From G963665925 sp050596425 (GTDB lineage: Bacteria > Bacillota > Clostridia > Peptostreptococcales > Acidaminobacteraceae): DNA of 64,000 nucleotides. Within the stretch, counting starts at the first letter, position 1; every line of letters begins with the position of its first letter. Below the pieces are notes generated by a model. That model was not told where the DNA came from. It saw nothing but the letters and a program-made list of their open reading frames with translations, and searched no databases. The stretch is taken from the NCBI RefSeq assembly GCF_050596425.1, contig NZ_CP192292.1, positions 1,364,001 to 1,428,000 on the forward strand, written 5' to 3'. Positions 54,108 through 63,889 of this stretch are shown here, one piece after another. Made by a program: the position numbers and the translations under genes.

Positions 54108-55613
54108 TCATTCGGGATAAATATAAAGCGGCGGTACAAGTATATCTTTTTTATAGGGAATGTCTTCTGAATCTAGCCCGTTAATACGCATGAGATAGTC
54201 AGCATGGTCGGTGGATCCATAATATTTAAAAGAGACCTCAACCAAAGTCAAGTGCTCCATATAGGGTTCTAAATAAACAGGCAAGCAAACTTCATGGGAT
54301 GCAATATATTGGTAGTCAATCAAGGGGTTTAAAATCTCAATTAATTGGCTATGCTCATTGGTTCCATAAAAGTCGATTGAGATGGTTTCAATAAGTTTCT
54401 GCCGGTCTAGAATGGCCCTGCTTGTATCATGTGAAATAAAATGAGTGAAATAAGAGGCAAGGGTTGGATATGACCCGTTGTTCATTATCTCAGGAAAAAC
54501 TTTGTTTACGGCATAAGCTTTATGGTCATGAAGTTCGGTGGTATCCGTAGCACCATCATTGATTTTTCCGGGAGGCGTGCCTGAGATATCGGGAATGAGG
54601 TTGAAATTTTCCTCCGCCTCATCATTGTCAAGTATAGTCATATAGGCTGTGGTGGGTGGTGTATGAAAGGCTCTAACAGGTGTATGATCAACAACGACTT
54701 GTTGTCTGTAAATTGTCGGGGCCAGGAGTGTCAGAAGTAATAGACTGAAGCTAAGGAGGCCCTTAACTGTTCTAAACAGTGTGTAGCGAGCTGTTTGTCT
54801 GAACTCTCTAACCTCATCAAAAGTCATTATAACCCATGCATAGCCATTGTCTTCAGACACAACACTCCCCATAATCAGATGATTTAACTGATGGCGTTCG
54901 ACAGCCTGTTCAAATAAGTTAACATTGACTCGAAAGGCATTGGTATCAATGCTACCAGCGGCTATAAGGGCAATCATATCACCTTTTAAGAGCCTGTGAG
55001 TGATTTTGAAAAGGGTCATGATTTGTTCTGATTTAAAGTCCACTTCTCCGATAGGAGGCACCTGTTTCTCAAATAGAATATATTCAAGTTTGCCTTCTCG
55101 ACCAGTCTTTAAGCTGAAATGCTTTTCGTTATCAAGACGGCTCCCGTTAAATGTTGTAAGGTCCCCTTCGCGGTATATATATACATGATTTTTACCAAAA
55201 TTAAAGAGGATTAAGTGGTCGCCATAAACAAAGGCAATGGTCAAGTTTAATCGGACCATGTCATCCTCCCCATGTAGACTGTTCCAGTCTTGAACAGTTT
55301 TATTGAGCTGAAAGATAGTGTATTTAATAAGATTTACAATTTTTTTTCGGTTTTGCTCAAGATCAAGCGCATTGATTTTATTTTGAAAAGCATGTATGGA
55401 GTTTACAATCTCATCAGGGAGCTCTTTTGACTCAAAAGGTGTAATTAAAAAGGACAACTGAGTGTATTTTTTAGAATAGCGTTGGTGAAGACTTGAACGA
55501 TTTAAGGTTTTAATGTGTCCTTCATGTAAATAGGAAATAAAGAGACAGTCTCTTTTGCATGTTTCAGGCATATGGGTCACTACATCAAGATGCATCGAAG
55601 TGATTCTTCTCAT
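54108..55613 (-). CDS. PP2C-like pseudophosphatase with a membrane helix, at the end of the Pel operon
   Basis: 501 residues. The N-terminal ~270 residues follow a PP2C phosphatase fold: LTIAFVYGDHLILFNFGKNHVYIYREGDLT (about 124-153) fits the core motif, but the GDSR residues are GKNH. GDMIALIAAGSID (about 215-227) has the place of the second metal motif GDxxLLxTDG, again without Asp. It is therefore probably catalytically dead. A membrane helix (about 285-303) and an outside part (about 310-501) follow. The gene overlaps pelG by 29 bases, so it is translated with it. I know no characterised Pel component of this kind. Confidence 0.75.
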   Translation of the reverse strand: MRRITSMHLDVVTHMPETCKRDCLFISYLHEGHIKTLNRSSLHQRYSKKYTQLSFLITPFESKELPDEIVNSIHAFQNKINALDLEQNRKKIVNLIKYTIFQLNKTVQDWNSLHGEDDMVRLNLTIAFVYGDHLILFNFGKNHVYIYREGDLTTFNGSRLDNEKHFSLKTGREGKLEYILFEKQVPPIGEVDFKSEQIMTLFKITHRLLKGDMIALIAAGSIDTNAFRVNVNLFEQAVERHQLNHLIMGSVVSEDNGYAWVIMTFDEVREFRQTARYTLFRTVKGLLSFSLLLLTLLAPTIYRQQVVVDHTPVRAFHTPPTTAYMTILDNDEAEENFNLIPDISGTPPGKINDGATDTTELHDHKAYAVNKVFPEIMNNGSYPTLASYFTHFISHDTSRAILDRQKLIETISIDFYGTNEHSQLIEILNPLIDYQYIASHEVCLPVYLEPYMEHLTLVEVSFKYYGSTDHADYLMRINGLDSEDIPYKKDILVPPLYIYPE

Positions 55614-57105
55614 TACGCCACCTCCTTACAGATTTGCGTCGTACAGAACTTCTTTCCATCCTGCTGTTTAGATGGTCAGACAACCAGGTGAAGAAGTAGT
55701 GTCGTTTTTCATTGAAAAGAGGTTGCTTTCCAAATGTGACATAATCTATCTTTTTCAAAAATTTAATGGCTATGACAAGGGAAAAAATGAAGGTTGTAAT
55801 TGAACTCAACATGAATCCATAGCCATAATATTCCAAGCCATAGGGTATAAATAAATAAGTGAAAACAAGATTGGTTAAAAAGAAACACAGTGTTATCAAG
55901 ACAGCATGAACCCTTGCTTCAAAATAGAGCATAACAAGCATGATGACGAAGACAAAAATATTAAATAGAGCCCCGATGCCTGCAATTTGAAAGATGGTCC
56001 TAACAATGATGGGACCGCCGAGCAAATAGAATATTTGTGGAGCCGTAAGGATAAGTGTTGCAGAAAGCAATGCCTGTATTTCAAAGGTGTATGCAATTTG
56101 CCTGTAAAGAGATCGTCTCATGTCCTTGTTGGCAATAAGAATTTGTCGGTATGTGCCTTTGCCATTCACCAGACTATAGTATTTTTTATAAGTGTCATAG
56201 AACTCGATTTCAATAGAAACAATAAACAGCACCATTGTAGGTATGATGGTCAAATAGGCCAGGAAAATGGCGTTGTCGTAAAGCGGTGCATAGAGGTAGG
56301 TGTCATAAATGCTGACGCCCACAAAGCTAAACCACATGAGAATGTCATCAATCCATAATCCCATTGTGTAGAACAAACCCACCATAAAAAGAGAGGGATA
56401 CTTATCAAGTGTGCGCAAGAAATCAAATTGTAGATTGTTTCCGTATTTAAAGTTTCCAAAGAAAGTATAGGCTAGGATTATAAGGGTGCATGTAATGCCA
56501 GATAAATAGGCAAATAGCAAGTTGCTGCCTGCTTGAAACTCAGAAAATGGAAGCGGATAGTTTGCAAGAGCAAGGCCGAGCCCTAGAGTGATTGCTCCAC
56601 CGAGAATATAAGCCTTTGATATTAGACCATAGTCTTTTACAGCACTTAAATAGACCATGATAATCCAAATCATAGACAACATGATAAAGAGCATGATGGA
56701 CATAAGTTTATATGGTACAGGCAGATCTTTTCCATAGTAAAAGAATATGGCGACGCAAAGGTTTAAAAAACCAACCAATTTTGTAAGTCCAATTGATGAA
56801 GGCTTTATGTAATCATATGATTTCAAATACAGCTTATCAGATATGTAGCGTGTTATTATGAGTTGCCAAGGTGCAGTGAGAATTTGTGAAAAGACAAAAG
56901 AGTACACAATGGTTCCCATAAAAAGGTCTCGCTGAACGTTCTCGTTGATGATCCATTCAGAGAGTATGACAAGAGCATTTACTGTTAGAACCGCAGCAAT
57001 CCATGGACCTGCAGCAACCAGGGCAGAGTAAAGATAAGCCTTGGTTCTTTGAGTAAAGGTTTCTTCTTGAAAAAGTTTTTTTAGAGTGAATCCAATTCCA
57101 GCCAT
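55585..57105 (-). CDS. pelG: PelG, exopolysaccharide Pel membrane protein
   Basis: 506 residues with about 12 membrane helices, of the MVF/PST flippase-like superfamily. Pel synthesis and export across the membrane need PelG with PelD and PelE. The start is MAGIGFTLKKLF (PelG-typical) with CAGGTGAT upstream. Motifs AAGPWIAAVLTVNA and RYISDKLYLKSYD are typical of the family. The gene lies 4 bases after pelF. Confidence 0.93.
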   Translation of the reverse strand: MAGIGFTLKKLFQEETFTQRTKAYLYSALVAAGPWIAAVLTVNALVILSEWIINENVQRDLFMGTIVYSFVFSQILTAPWQLIITRYISDKLYLKSYDYIKPSSIGLTKLVGFLNLCVAIFFYYGKDLPVPYKLMSIMLFIMLSMIWIIMVYLSAVKDYGLISKAYILGGAITLGLGLALANYPLPFSEFQAGSNLLFAYLSGITCTLIILAYTFFGNFKYGNNLQFDFLRTLDKYPSLFMVGLFYTMGLWIDDILMWFSFVGVSIYDTYLYAPLYDNAIFLAYLTIIPTMVLFIVSIEIEFYDTYKKYYSLVNGKGTYRQILIANKDMRRSLYRQIAYTFEIQALLSATLILTAPQIFYLLGGPIIVRTIFQIAGIGALFNIFVFVIMLVMLYFEARVHAVLITLCFFLTNLVFTYLFIPYGLEYYGYGFMLSSITTFIFSLVIAIKFLKKIDYVTFGKQPLFNEKRHYFFTWLSDHLNSRMERSSVRRKSVRRWRNEKNHFDAS

Positions 57106-57109
57106 AATA

Positions 57110-58519
57110 TCACCTGTATTTGTCGTAAATGCCTTTGTAGGCTTGTGTCAGCATCTTGTTGCTGTATAGATTTTCCACCCGAACCCTTCCATTCTTTGCA
57201 AATTCAGCACGCTTTTGCGGGTTATGAAGGAGGTCTAAAAGACTCATCGCAATTTTGTTAGGTGAAACAGGTGGAACAATAAGACCAGCCTGTCCGTAGT
57301 CGTCATTTGTTCCTTCAAGCAATTCTTTGCAACTGCCCACATTGGTTGCCACAAAAGGAATACCACTGGCCAATCCTTCTAAAATGACAAGGGGCATGCC
57401 TTCAGAAATAGATGTTAGGGCCAGTACATCTATTTTTGGCAAAATGTCGTGAATGTCGATGCGACCAGTAAAGGTAATAACATCCTCAAGGTCAAGTATA
57501 GAAACAAGATTTTGACACTGTTCATAGTAATCTTCATCTTCATCCGTTGGTCCAATTAGAAAGAGTTTGGCCTTTGGCTCAGCATTGCTGACCAGTTTAA
57601 AAGCCCTTATGAGTGTTAAAACATCCTTAATGGGGACAACGCGGAGGATAGACCCAATGTTCATACGCCCTTCAACGACTGGTTGAACCTTATATTTAGA
57701 AGGTTCAATGCCATTGGGGATAATCTGACAACGTTCCTTAGGTGCTCCGAGTTCCAGTTGAATTTCATGGTTTCTATGAAATAGTGTGACAATGTCATCG
57801 GCTCTTTTATAAACCCCGGTGGATATGAAATAAAAGAAGTCAGTCCACAATTTTTTGTAGGTTTGCATGAGCCATCTGGATTTCAGAATGTCTTCTTCCC
57901 GTTCGCGGGCATATATACCATGTTCAGTTAAAATGAGTGGCTTGTTATACTTTGCCTTGGCCATGAGACCGATAAGTCCAGCATATCCAGTTGAAACACT
58001 GTGGTATATATCCGCCTCGGGAATGGGGTACTGCATTAAGTGAACCACAGGCAGCAACATTGATCGTATTGTCCAAAAGAATGCATTGAATTCATGGGTG
58101 TTATACTCTTCCAAATATTTTCTTCGAATAAGTTCCCAAAAAAGTTTTGTTTGTAGGAAATTAAGTGTATTCCCAATCTTTTTTTTATCAGAAATAGAAT
58201 GTGTAAAAACATCCCAGTCGATGTCATCGTTAAAAAAAATAAAGTCATTAATGGATGCCTTGCCTTCTTTGGAAAGACGTGGTTCAAATATAAATCTCTT
58301 GTGCTTCAAATTTAAATAGGTATTGAGATAGTTGGTTGTGACCTTTTTTATCATAGGAGGCAGGTCATATTTATAATTTGGGTACGTTTCTGGGTCTGGC
58401 ACGAGTGATAAAATTTCAAAATCATGCTCAGGCATTTCTTGTACAAGGCGATGTATCCATGTAGAAACCCCACCTGAAATATAGGGGTATGAGCCTTCGG
58501 CAATAATACAAATTTTCAT
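57110..58519 (-). CDS. pelF: PelF, cytoplasmic GT4 glycosyltransferase
   Basis: 469 residues. Polymerises the Pel sugar (GalNAc/GlcNAc-type) from UDP-sugar in the cytoplasm. Family marks: the N-terminal EGSYPYISGGVSTW (about 8-21) and the C-terminal GT4 E-x7-E motif, here SISEGMPLVILEG (about 375-387), and NVGSCKELL. The start overlaps the end of pelE by 4 bases (ATGA). Confidence 0.95.
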   Translation of the reverse strand: MKICIIAEGSYPYISGGVSTWIHRLVQEMPEHDFEILSLVPDPETYPNYKYDLPPMIKKVTTNYLNTYLNLKHKRFIFEPRLSKEGKASINDFIFFNDDIDWDVFTHSISDKKKIGNTLNFLQTKLFWELIRRKYLEEYNTHEFNAFFWTIRSMLLPVVHLMQYPIPEADIYHSVSTGYAGLIGLMAKAKYNKPLILTEHGIYAREREEDILKSRWLMQTYKKLWTDFFYFISTGVYKRADDIVTLFHRNHEIQLELGAPKERCQIIPNGIEPSKYKVQPVVEGRMNIGSILRVVPIKDVLTLIRAFKLVSNAEPKAKLFLIGPTDEDEDYYEQCQNLVSILDLEDVITFTGRIDIHDILPKIDVLALTSISEGMPLVILEGLASGIPFVATNVGSCKELLEGTNDDYGQAGLIVPPVSPNKIAMSLLDLLHNPQKRAEFAKNGRVRVENLYSNKMLTQAYKGIYDKYR

Positions 58520-59496
58520 GAAATCCCTCCTTCTTTTGTCCAGAATACGACATAGGGCATAAGATTTGCGGGCAGGATGTCAAATCGTTTATTCAGGTGA
58601 TTTGCATAGTGTGCCAGTTTGTGGAGTCTGTTGTTTCTGTATAAATAGTTCATAATATAGAGGTGTCCGTTAGGATCTTTTGGGTACAGCCGCGTGTATT
58701 TTTTTAAGACGGTTAATAGTTTTTCATCATATTCAAGCTTTGTATAGGAATTCATTATTTTTGAATATATCTTTTTAGAATCTGGTTCAAATTCCAGTTG
58801 TTTATAAAGAAGTTTAATATAATCTTCTCGAATAATCCTCTCCACTTCAATGTCCATAAGCTTAGATTCAAGATATTTTTCTGTTGCATCGATATAAGCC
58901 ATTAAATTTTGCGGAGATTGATTGGAAAGGTATTCATTTCTTGTTTGACTGATTTTATCCTCAAATTCATTTTCAAAGGCATTCAGTGCTGTGGCAGCAT
59001 AGTGGGTGACTTCAATATCAGCATCATCTAGGCTGTCCTTTAACAAATAAGAATAATCAGAGTCCCTGCCACTGAGCATGGCTGAAATCATGTCTTTTTT
59101 TGTATCATGCTGGGAATATAAAAACTGATCTTGAATGCTCATGGTTTTAACATCACTTGAGAATGAGGTTTGGGATTCAAGGTCTAGAATTCTCTCGTAG
59201 AATACATACTTTTCATATTCGAATAAGAGTGTTTGATTGTATTCAAAATAAATCACAGAAAATTGAGTAAAACCAAAGGCCAGTGGGCCAAAACCAGGTA
59301 GTATCATAAAAATAAAGTAGGGATAGATCATATATCTTCTTGGAATACGCCTAACAAGAATGATTGATGCCACAGTAACTACAATATGAACCTGCCAGTA
59401 TAAAGATGTAATGGCAGGTGATTCAAAGTACTGGACAAAGAAGACCAGATCAACTATGCCGAGTATGGCTAAAAGACTGGATAGTACATATTTCAT
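58516..59496 (-). CDS. pelE: PelE-like membrane protein with TPR-type helices
   Basis: 326 residues. N-terminal membrane helices (about 1-23, 28-48, 58-80), then a helical cytoplasmic region with TPR-like repeats (about 130-326). It is assigned by order and form: PelE in other Pel loci lies between PelD and the biosynthetic genes and scaffolds PelD, PelF and PelG. Sequence identity to known PelE cannot be checked here. Confidence 0.8.
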   Translation of the reverse strand: MKYVLSSLLAILGIVDLVFFVQYFESPAITSLYWQVHIVVTVASIILVRRIPRRYMIYPYFIFMILPGFGPLAFGFTQFSVIYFEYNQTLLFEYEKYVFYERILDLESQTSFSSDVKTMSIQDQFLYSQHDTKKDMISAMLSGRDSDYSYLLKDSLDDADIEVTHYAATALNAFENEFEDKISQTRNEYLSNQSPQNLMAYIDATEKYLESKLMDIEVERIIREDYIKLLYKQLEFEPDSKKIYSKIMNSYTKLEYDEKLLTVLKKYTRLYPKDPNGHLYIMNYLYRNNRLHKLAHYANHLNKRFDILPANLMPYVVFWTKEGGIS

Positions 59497-59509
59497 ATTT
59501 CCACCTCAT

Positions 59510-60742
59510 TTATGTGTTGACCGGGGCAACCTTATACTCAAGGTTTTTTAAGATCCTTTCATTGATTATGTTGAATGCTGTAGGTGGGGTTGCTGGTAGA
59601 AGAATATGAATCGTATTAGATGCTTCTTCATAGCTGAACACATCCACTGACCGCATAAAACCAGATAGGTTTAAGTGGATGTCTTCAAAGTTGGCGTCGG
59701 TGAGCTCGTATTTCAAATAGAGAAACTCAAGTCCAAATTCAGATTCTCGTCTTTCTTCTTGGATGAGTCGAGTTTGGAATTCCTTGTATTTTAGGAAGTT
59801 GGTTTCTTCTAAGTATTTATCTTCACGCAGTTGTGATTCAACATAAATGGCTTGACCAATCGAGCGACTAACCCACTCTACAATAACCTTAAAAAGATTA
59901 AAAGCGTACTCTGAGAGAACGTCGAAATCCATATCTTCAATGTTAATAACAGCTATAACAGAACCATCGTGTTTAATGGGTGCTGACATTAAAGGGAATT
60001 CGGCCTCATCTGTGTCGTTCCATTTGAGAATTTCAAGGTTGCTAACGACTCTTTTAAATCCGACCGAATGTATGGTATCAATGGTTCGTATATCTTTTCC
60101 AACAACTTTTCCCATTCTAAGCTTTAAACGCAGAAGGTCAGAATTTTTTCGATCAACAGTATAAATGGATACCGTTGTGGCATTGACAAATTTCTTTAAT
60201 ATGCCCATGGTTTCAGTATAAACAGATTCAGGATCAAGAGAATCCAAGTTGGATGCTATTTCATACAAGGAAAGAATGCTGTGTTCTGCGCCAATAATCT
60301 GTTTTTTAAGGTCCTTGTTAACGGCCAATGATTCCTCGTATTTTCGACCCAGTTTTTCAAGACTGGTTTCAAGAAGGATAATTCTATTGTTTAGGCGCTG
60401 GGTCACAACTTCATAATTGTCTTTGAAAATCCCTAGTATTACAGCGGCCCAAAAAATTGAAAGAATATACTTGTAGTATCTTATGTCACCAAGCAGAGGT
60501 AGAAGTTCTCCAAACTGATCTTGGTAGACCATACCATAAAAAACTGTGCATACAATGGCACCTAGAATGCCCATATAGTTGCCATAACGAATACCAATCA
60601 TTGCAGAAATTATAATAAAAGGGTGTGGACTGGCAATGAGAAAGGCATCTGGTGTGACTGCGAAAAAATAGTAAAAAACTATGACTGTCATACATAGTAA
60701 AGTCACTTCAAGGAGGCCATAAATCATTTTTTTTCGGCTCAT
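59510..60742 (-). CDS. pelD: PelD-like c-di-GMP receptor
   Basis: 410 residues. Four membrane helices (about 8-100), a coiled coil (about 110-150), a GAF domain (about 155-300) and a degenerate GGDEF domain (about 330-405). The catalytic GGDEF is EASNT (373-377). The inhibitory site RxxD is kept as RSVD (364-367), exactly five residues before it. PelD of Pseudomonas works the same way: c-di-GMP bound at that site turns on Pel synthesis. It sits 14 bases upstream of pelE. Confidence 0.92.
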   Translation of the reverse strand: MSRKKMIYGLLEVTLLCMTVIVFYYFFAVTPDAFLIASPHPFIIISAMIGIRYGNYMGILGAIVCTVFYGMVYQDQFGELLPLLGDIRYYKYILSIFWAAVILGIFKDNYEVVTQRLNNRIILLETSLEKLGRKYEESLAVNKDLKKQIIGAEHSILSLYEIASNLDSLDPESVYTETMGILKKFVNATTVSIYTVDRKNSDLLRLKLRMGKVVGKDIRTIDTIHSVGFKRVVSNLEILKWNDTDEAEFPLMSAPIKHDGSVIAVINIEDMDFDVLSEYAFNLFKVIVEWVSRSIGQAIYVESQLREDKYLEETNFLKYKEFQTRLIQEERRESEFGLEFLYLKYELTDANFEDIHLNLSGFMRSVDVFSYEEASNTIHILLPATPPTAFNIINERILKNLEYKVAPVNT

Positions 60743-60752
60743 AAAAAACCTC

Positions 60753-61448
60753 CTATTCGCTTAGACCGCCGCTGTATGTAATCAGTGTTGCATCTTGAAC
60801 GCCATAAACCTTTGAAAGGCCATCGATAAATTTGGTGTCTGCCCCCATCAGCGTGATTTCAAGGGTCAACTCTATGGAGCCTGCAGAAGCTGTTTTTGAT
60901 TTGATCCTATAATCGAGGGAACTTATAATCTTAAAGACATCTTCTTTTGCATCCTCAGAGTAGTGAATGATCAACATATACACATCATTGGTGATCCTAT
61001 ACCGGGCAAAAAGGGTGATGACCAGGCCGATAAACAAGGATCCTATTATGGAAATCATAAAAAGACTGGCGCCACAGGAAATACCAACTGCAATGGCCCA
61101 AAACATAAAGACGACATCGAGAGGGTCTTTAACAGCAGTACGAAAGCGTACAATGGAAAGGGCACCAACCATACCCAGTGATAAGACTAAATTCGAACTG
61201 ATTGTCATGATTACAAGGGCGGTGATTTGCGTCATTAAAACAAGGGACACATTATAATTATGAGAATAAAGAGGCCCATTGTATGTTTTTCTGTAAATAT
61301 AAAAAATAAACATGCTGACACCAAAAGCAAATAGCAGGGCTATAAGGATGTCAACAAAGGATATTGAACCGAAAAAATCCGACTTACTCAAACTGTTTCT
61401 AAGCAGGTCTGTGAATGTGAATTGGTTCATAAGTGTAAACCGGTTCAT
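60753..61448 (-). CDS. DUF4956 membrane protein
   Basis: 231 residues. Four membrane helices (about 30-150) and a cytoplasmic C-terminal domain (about 155-231). The family motif is SIVRFRTAVKDPLD (about 95-108). AAGGAGC precedes the ATG. DUF4956, VTC-domain and CotH genes form a known cluster in many bacteria and in Gram-positive Pel loci. The function is unknown; a polyphosphate- or polysaccharide-linked membrane role has been suggested from context. Confidence 0.9.
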   Translation of the reverse strand: MNRFTLMNQFTFTDLLRNSLSKSDFFGSISFVDILIALLFAFGVSMFIFYIYRKTYNGPLYSHNYNVSLVLMTQITALVIMTISSNLVLSLGMVGALSIVRFRTAVKDPLDVVFMFWAIAVGISCGASLFMISIIGSLFIGLVITLFARYRITNDVYMLIIHYSEDAKEDVFKIISSLDYRIKSKTASAGSIELTLEITLMGADTKFIDGLSKVYGVQDATLITYSGGLSE

Positions 61449-61480
61449 TGTGTGCTCCTTCCTTGTGGTGTCTTTATGTG

Positions 61481-62194
61481 TTAACGAGTAAACTTAAAAC
61501 TTCTATCAAGCTGCAATCTTGAAAGGCTATATTTGGAGAATGCCGTTTGTGTCGTGTCTATAACTTGAATCAGCTCCCTAATATAGTTTGGTAAAAACCT
61601 TTTATACTTTACCTCGAAAACATAAAGCGGCTCAGTCATAATAGGATTTGATGCCGGTTTTTTTGTAAACAAATCTTCTGATGGCAAACTGGACTTTATG
61701 TGTGCATCAAAACAGATTCGAATGCCTTCATAGTTGAGGAGATAAGCTTCTCTTTTATACTGGACAACCACCTTGGGGGTTAAACGTCGTGACTTACAGT
61801 CAATGACAAAATCCTTGTAAAGAGAATGGTCATAGGCATTTATATTGAGGTAAAGTGGATCTCTCAGAGCGGTCATTACAATTGATTTATCAATACGCAT
61901 GTCTGTTTTATAAGTTATGCCGCCTATTTTTTCCTTTTTCTCAAGTTTAATAAAAGCATCAGAGTGATCATAATACCGAATTCGAAACTTTTTGCGTTCG
62001 AATACCCCATCCACCTTTTCGTAGAAGGATGTATCGAAGGGATCATCAAAGTATATGCTACTAACAGTATAGAACTCCCCACCGGAATTATTGGGGTCGA
62101 TTTTGAGGACTCTGGGGAGCAATTGTTTTAGTAAGTAGTAGTCTTTTTTTCCAATTAAGTACTTGAGTTCAAAACGGCCGGAACGTTCTCCCAT
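61481..62194 (-). CDS. VTC-domain (polyphosphate polymerase-type) protein
   Basis: 237 residues, a single VTC domain of the triphosphate-tunnel fold. The key basic residues of the tunnel are visible: RFELKYLI (near 7-14), RKKFRIRYYD (about 67-76), AFIKLEKKEK (about 80-89) and VVVQYKREAY (about 143-152). EVKYKR (about 193-198) completes the set. In yeast this fold makes polyphosphate. Here its neighbours suggest a role in the Pel locus, which is unproven. It starts 4 bases after the CotH stop. Confidence 0.9.
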   Translation of the reverse strand: MGERSGRFELKYLIGKKDYYLLKQLLPRVLKIDPNNSGGEFYTVSSIYFDDPFDTSFYEKVDGVFERKKFRIRYYDHSDAFIKLEKKEKIGGITYKTDMRIDKSIVMTALRDPLYLNINAYDHSLYKDFVIDCKSRRLTPKVVVQYKREAYLLNYEGIRICFDAHIKSSLPSEDLFTKKPASNPIMTEPLYVFEVKYKRFLPNYIRELIQVIDTTQTAFSKYSLSRLQLDRSFKFTR

Positions 62195-62198
62195 GCAA

Positions 62199-63889
62199 TC
62201 ACCTGTTTTCTTTTATGACAAATTTCTTGATACCATACCGCACTGCGCCTGTATCATCAACGATTTCATCCATGGCAACTTGCTTATGTCCCTTGGCATC
62301 AATGACAGTAACGCGCCAGTAGTACACACCAGGTTTTAATGAACGGACTGAAATTTCATTGAAATTGAGAACTTCTTCGTAAAAAACGGTATCGAATGTT
62401 GATGTTGTGCTGAGTTCAAAATGATATTTTAGGGCATCGCCTTGAATATCAAACGAACGGTCCCAGCTAAACAGACTGTATTCACCAAGGGATGTGGCGT
62501 CACCTAAAAAAATAGGCATTGGCTTTTCTAGACTGTCGTAATAGCGCTTTAAGTTTTCATCAAGTATGGTTTTGAGACGCTCAGCTTCTTCAACGTGCTG
62601 TTCTAAACTAGCTCTTAAATGATTGACATCTGGTTCTCTAGATATATAAGGAAAAACAACTGACTCGTACTGGTCAATCATACTTGGTAAATCCATTTCT
62701 GAAAGCTGATAGTAAAGTTCATCAACACGACGGTTGAGTTTTTCAATATTGTCCACTTCTCTAAAGTATCGGCTGTGCAAGTTGGTGCTCCAGTAGTTGG
62801 CAAGGCCAAGGCGCCATGGTGGAATGTAGTTGGACTCAAAATCTTTGACTTGATTATAGTAATCAAAGGCCCCATCATAGTCCCAAGGAAGAAAATAAAA
62901 ATGCTCTAGATTTTTCGGTCGATAGAGCATGAAATTTTGAGTGTTTGTATCCCTGTTATCTAGGAGTATATTCACTGCCAACCAAGTCAGGTAGTTGTCT
63001 ATTTGAAAATGCTCAGTCATAACCGTATCGATGTTTACAAAGTAGCTGTTGACATCCTTTAGCATGTCAATAAGTTCAATGTGGTCACCGCCGTTTTCTA
63101 TACCCAAAATCTTTTCGAAATCGTCTTCATTGTATTTCTCATCGGTGACAGCACGAATGTCTTCATCCATTTGGAAAAAAAGTTTTCAGCCTTATACACT
63201 TGACCATCTTCATCTAGGCCATGGCTTTCAAGGTAGTCATCGTCGATGGACTCAACGTGGGTAAAAAGACCATAATCAACAAATTCTGCGTCTAAGTCAC
63301 CTTGACTGAGATCTTTAATAAAGACGTGCATAAATTTCGTTCTTAGACTTGGAAGATGATCAATTTCTTTCATAATGTCAAAGGCCAGTTTGTTTCTAAA
63401 GCGGGTGATATCGTATGGGTGTTTATTAAGGTTTATCTTATCAAAGCCCAGCCACCGTCCCAGTCTGTTGTTGAGGTTGACTCGGTAAGACTTTTGATCG
63501 GCCAGTCTTGTTGACCGCCCTCTGATTTCTATTGTGGCGTTGGCATCTGTAAGTCCATAGCCGTAGTCCCCAACTCTAGGACCTTTTAAGTCACCCTCTT
63601 GAAATAAGACGGGCAACTCTGGATCATTTAAATCAAGGTAGTCTTCATCGTTATTAATATCTCTAAAAGTGAACCTTTGCAGGGAGCCGGGCGGTGTTTG
63701 GAAGACCGTTAAGTAAACCACATGGACCTGAAGGGGATCGTCGTTTTCGTATATACTGAGGTCTTCTTGTATATCTGGCGCTTCAACGAGTTCCTCGCCA
63801 ACACCTAGTATGTTTTCTCCAGATTCGCACCCTGTGAGGATGAGGGACAAGAGTATCAATATAATGAATGATTTAAAAAGAGATTTCAT
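62199..63889 (-). pseudogene. CotH-family lipoprotein, split by a frameshift
   Basis: One protein of about 563 residues if one base is restored in the T7 run (A7 on the plus strand) at 63175-63181. The first frame (63889 to 63098) holds the lipoprotein signal (LTGC, C21) and the first half of the CotH domain (IEIRGRST, KINLNKHPYD, TRFRNKLAFD, VYKAENFF). The second (from 63170) holds the rest: DNRDTNTQNFMLYR and PWDYDGAF, the kinase Asp residues, then a C-terminal Fn3-like domain (about 450-563). CotH proteins are atypical kinases of the spore coat and of cell-surface proteins. The lipobox puts this one outside the membrane, with the Pel polymer. The break may be a sequencing error. Confidence 0.85.
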
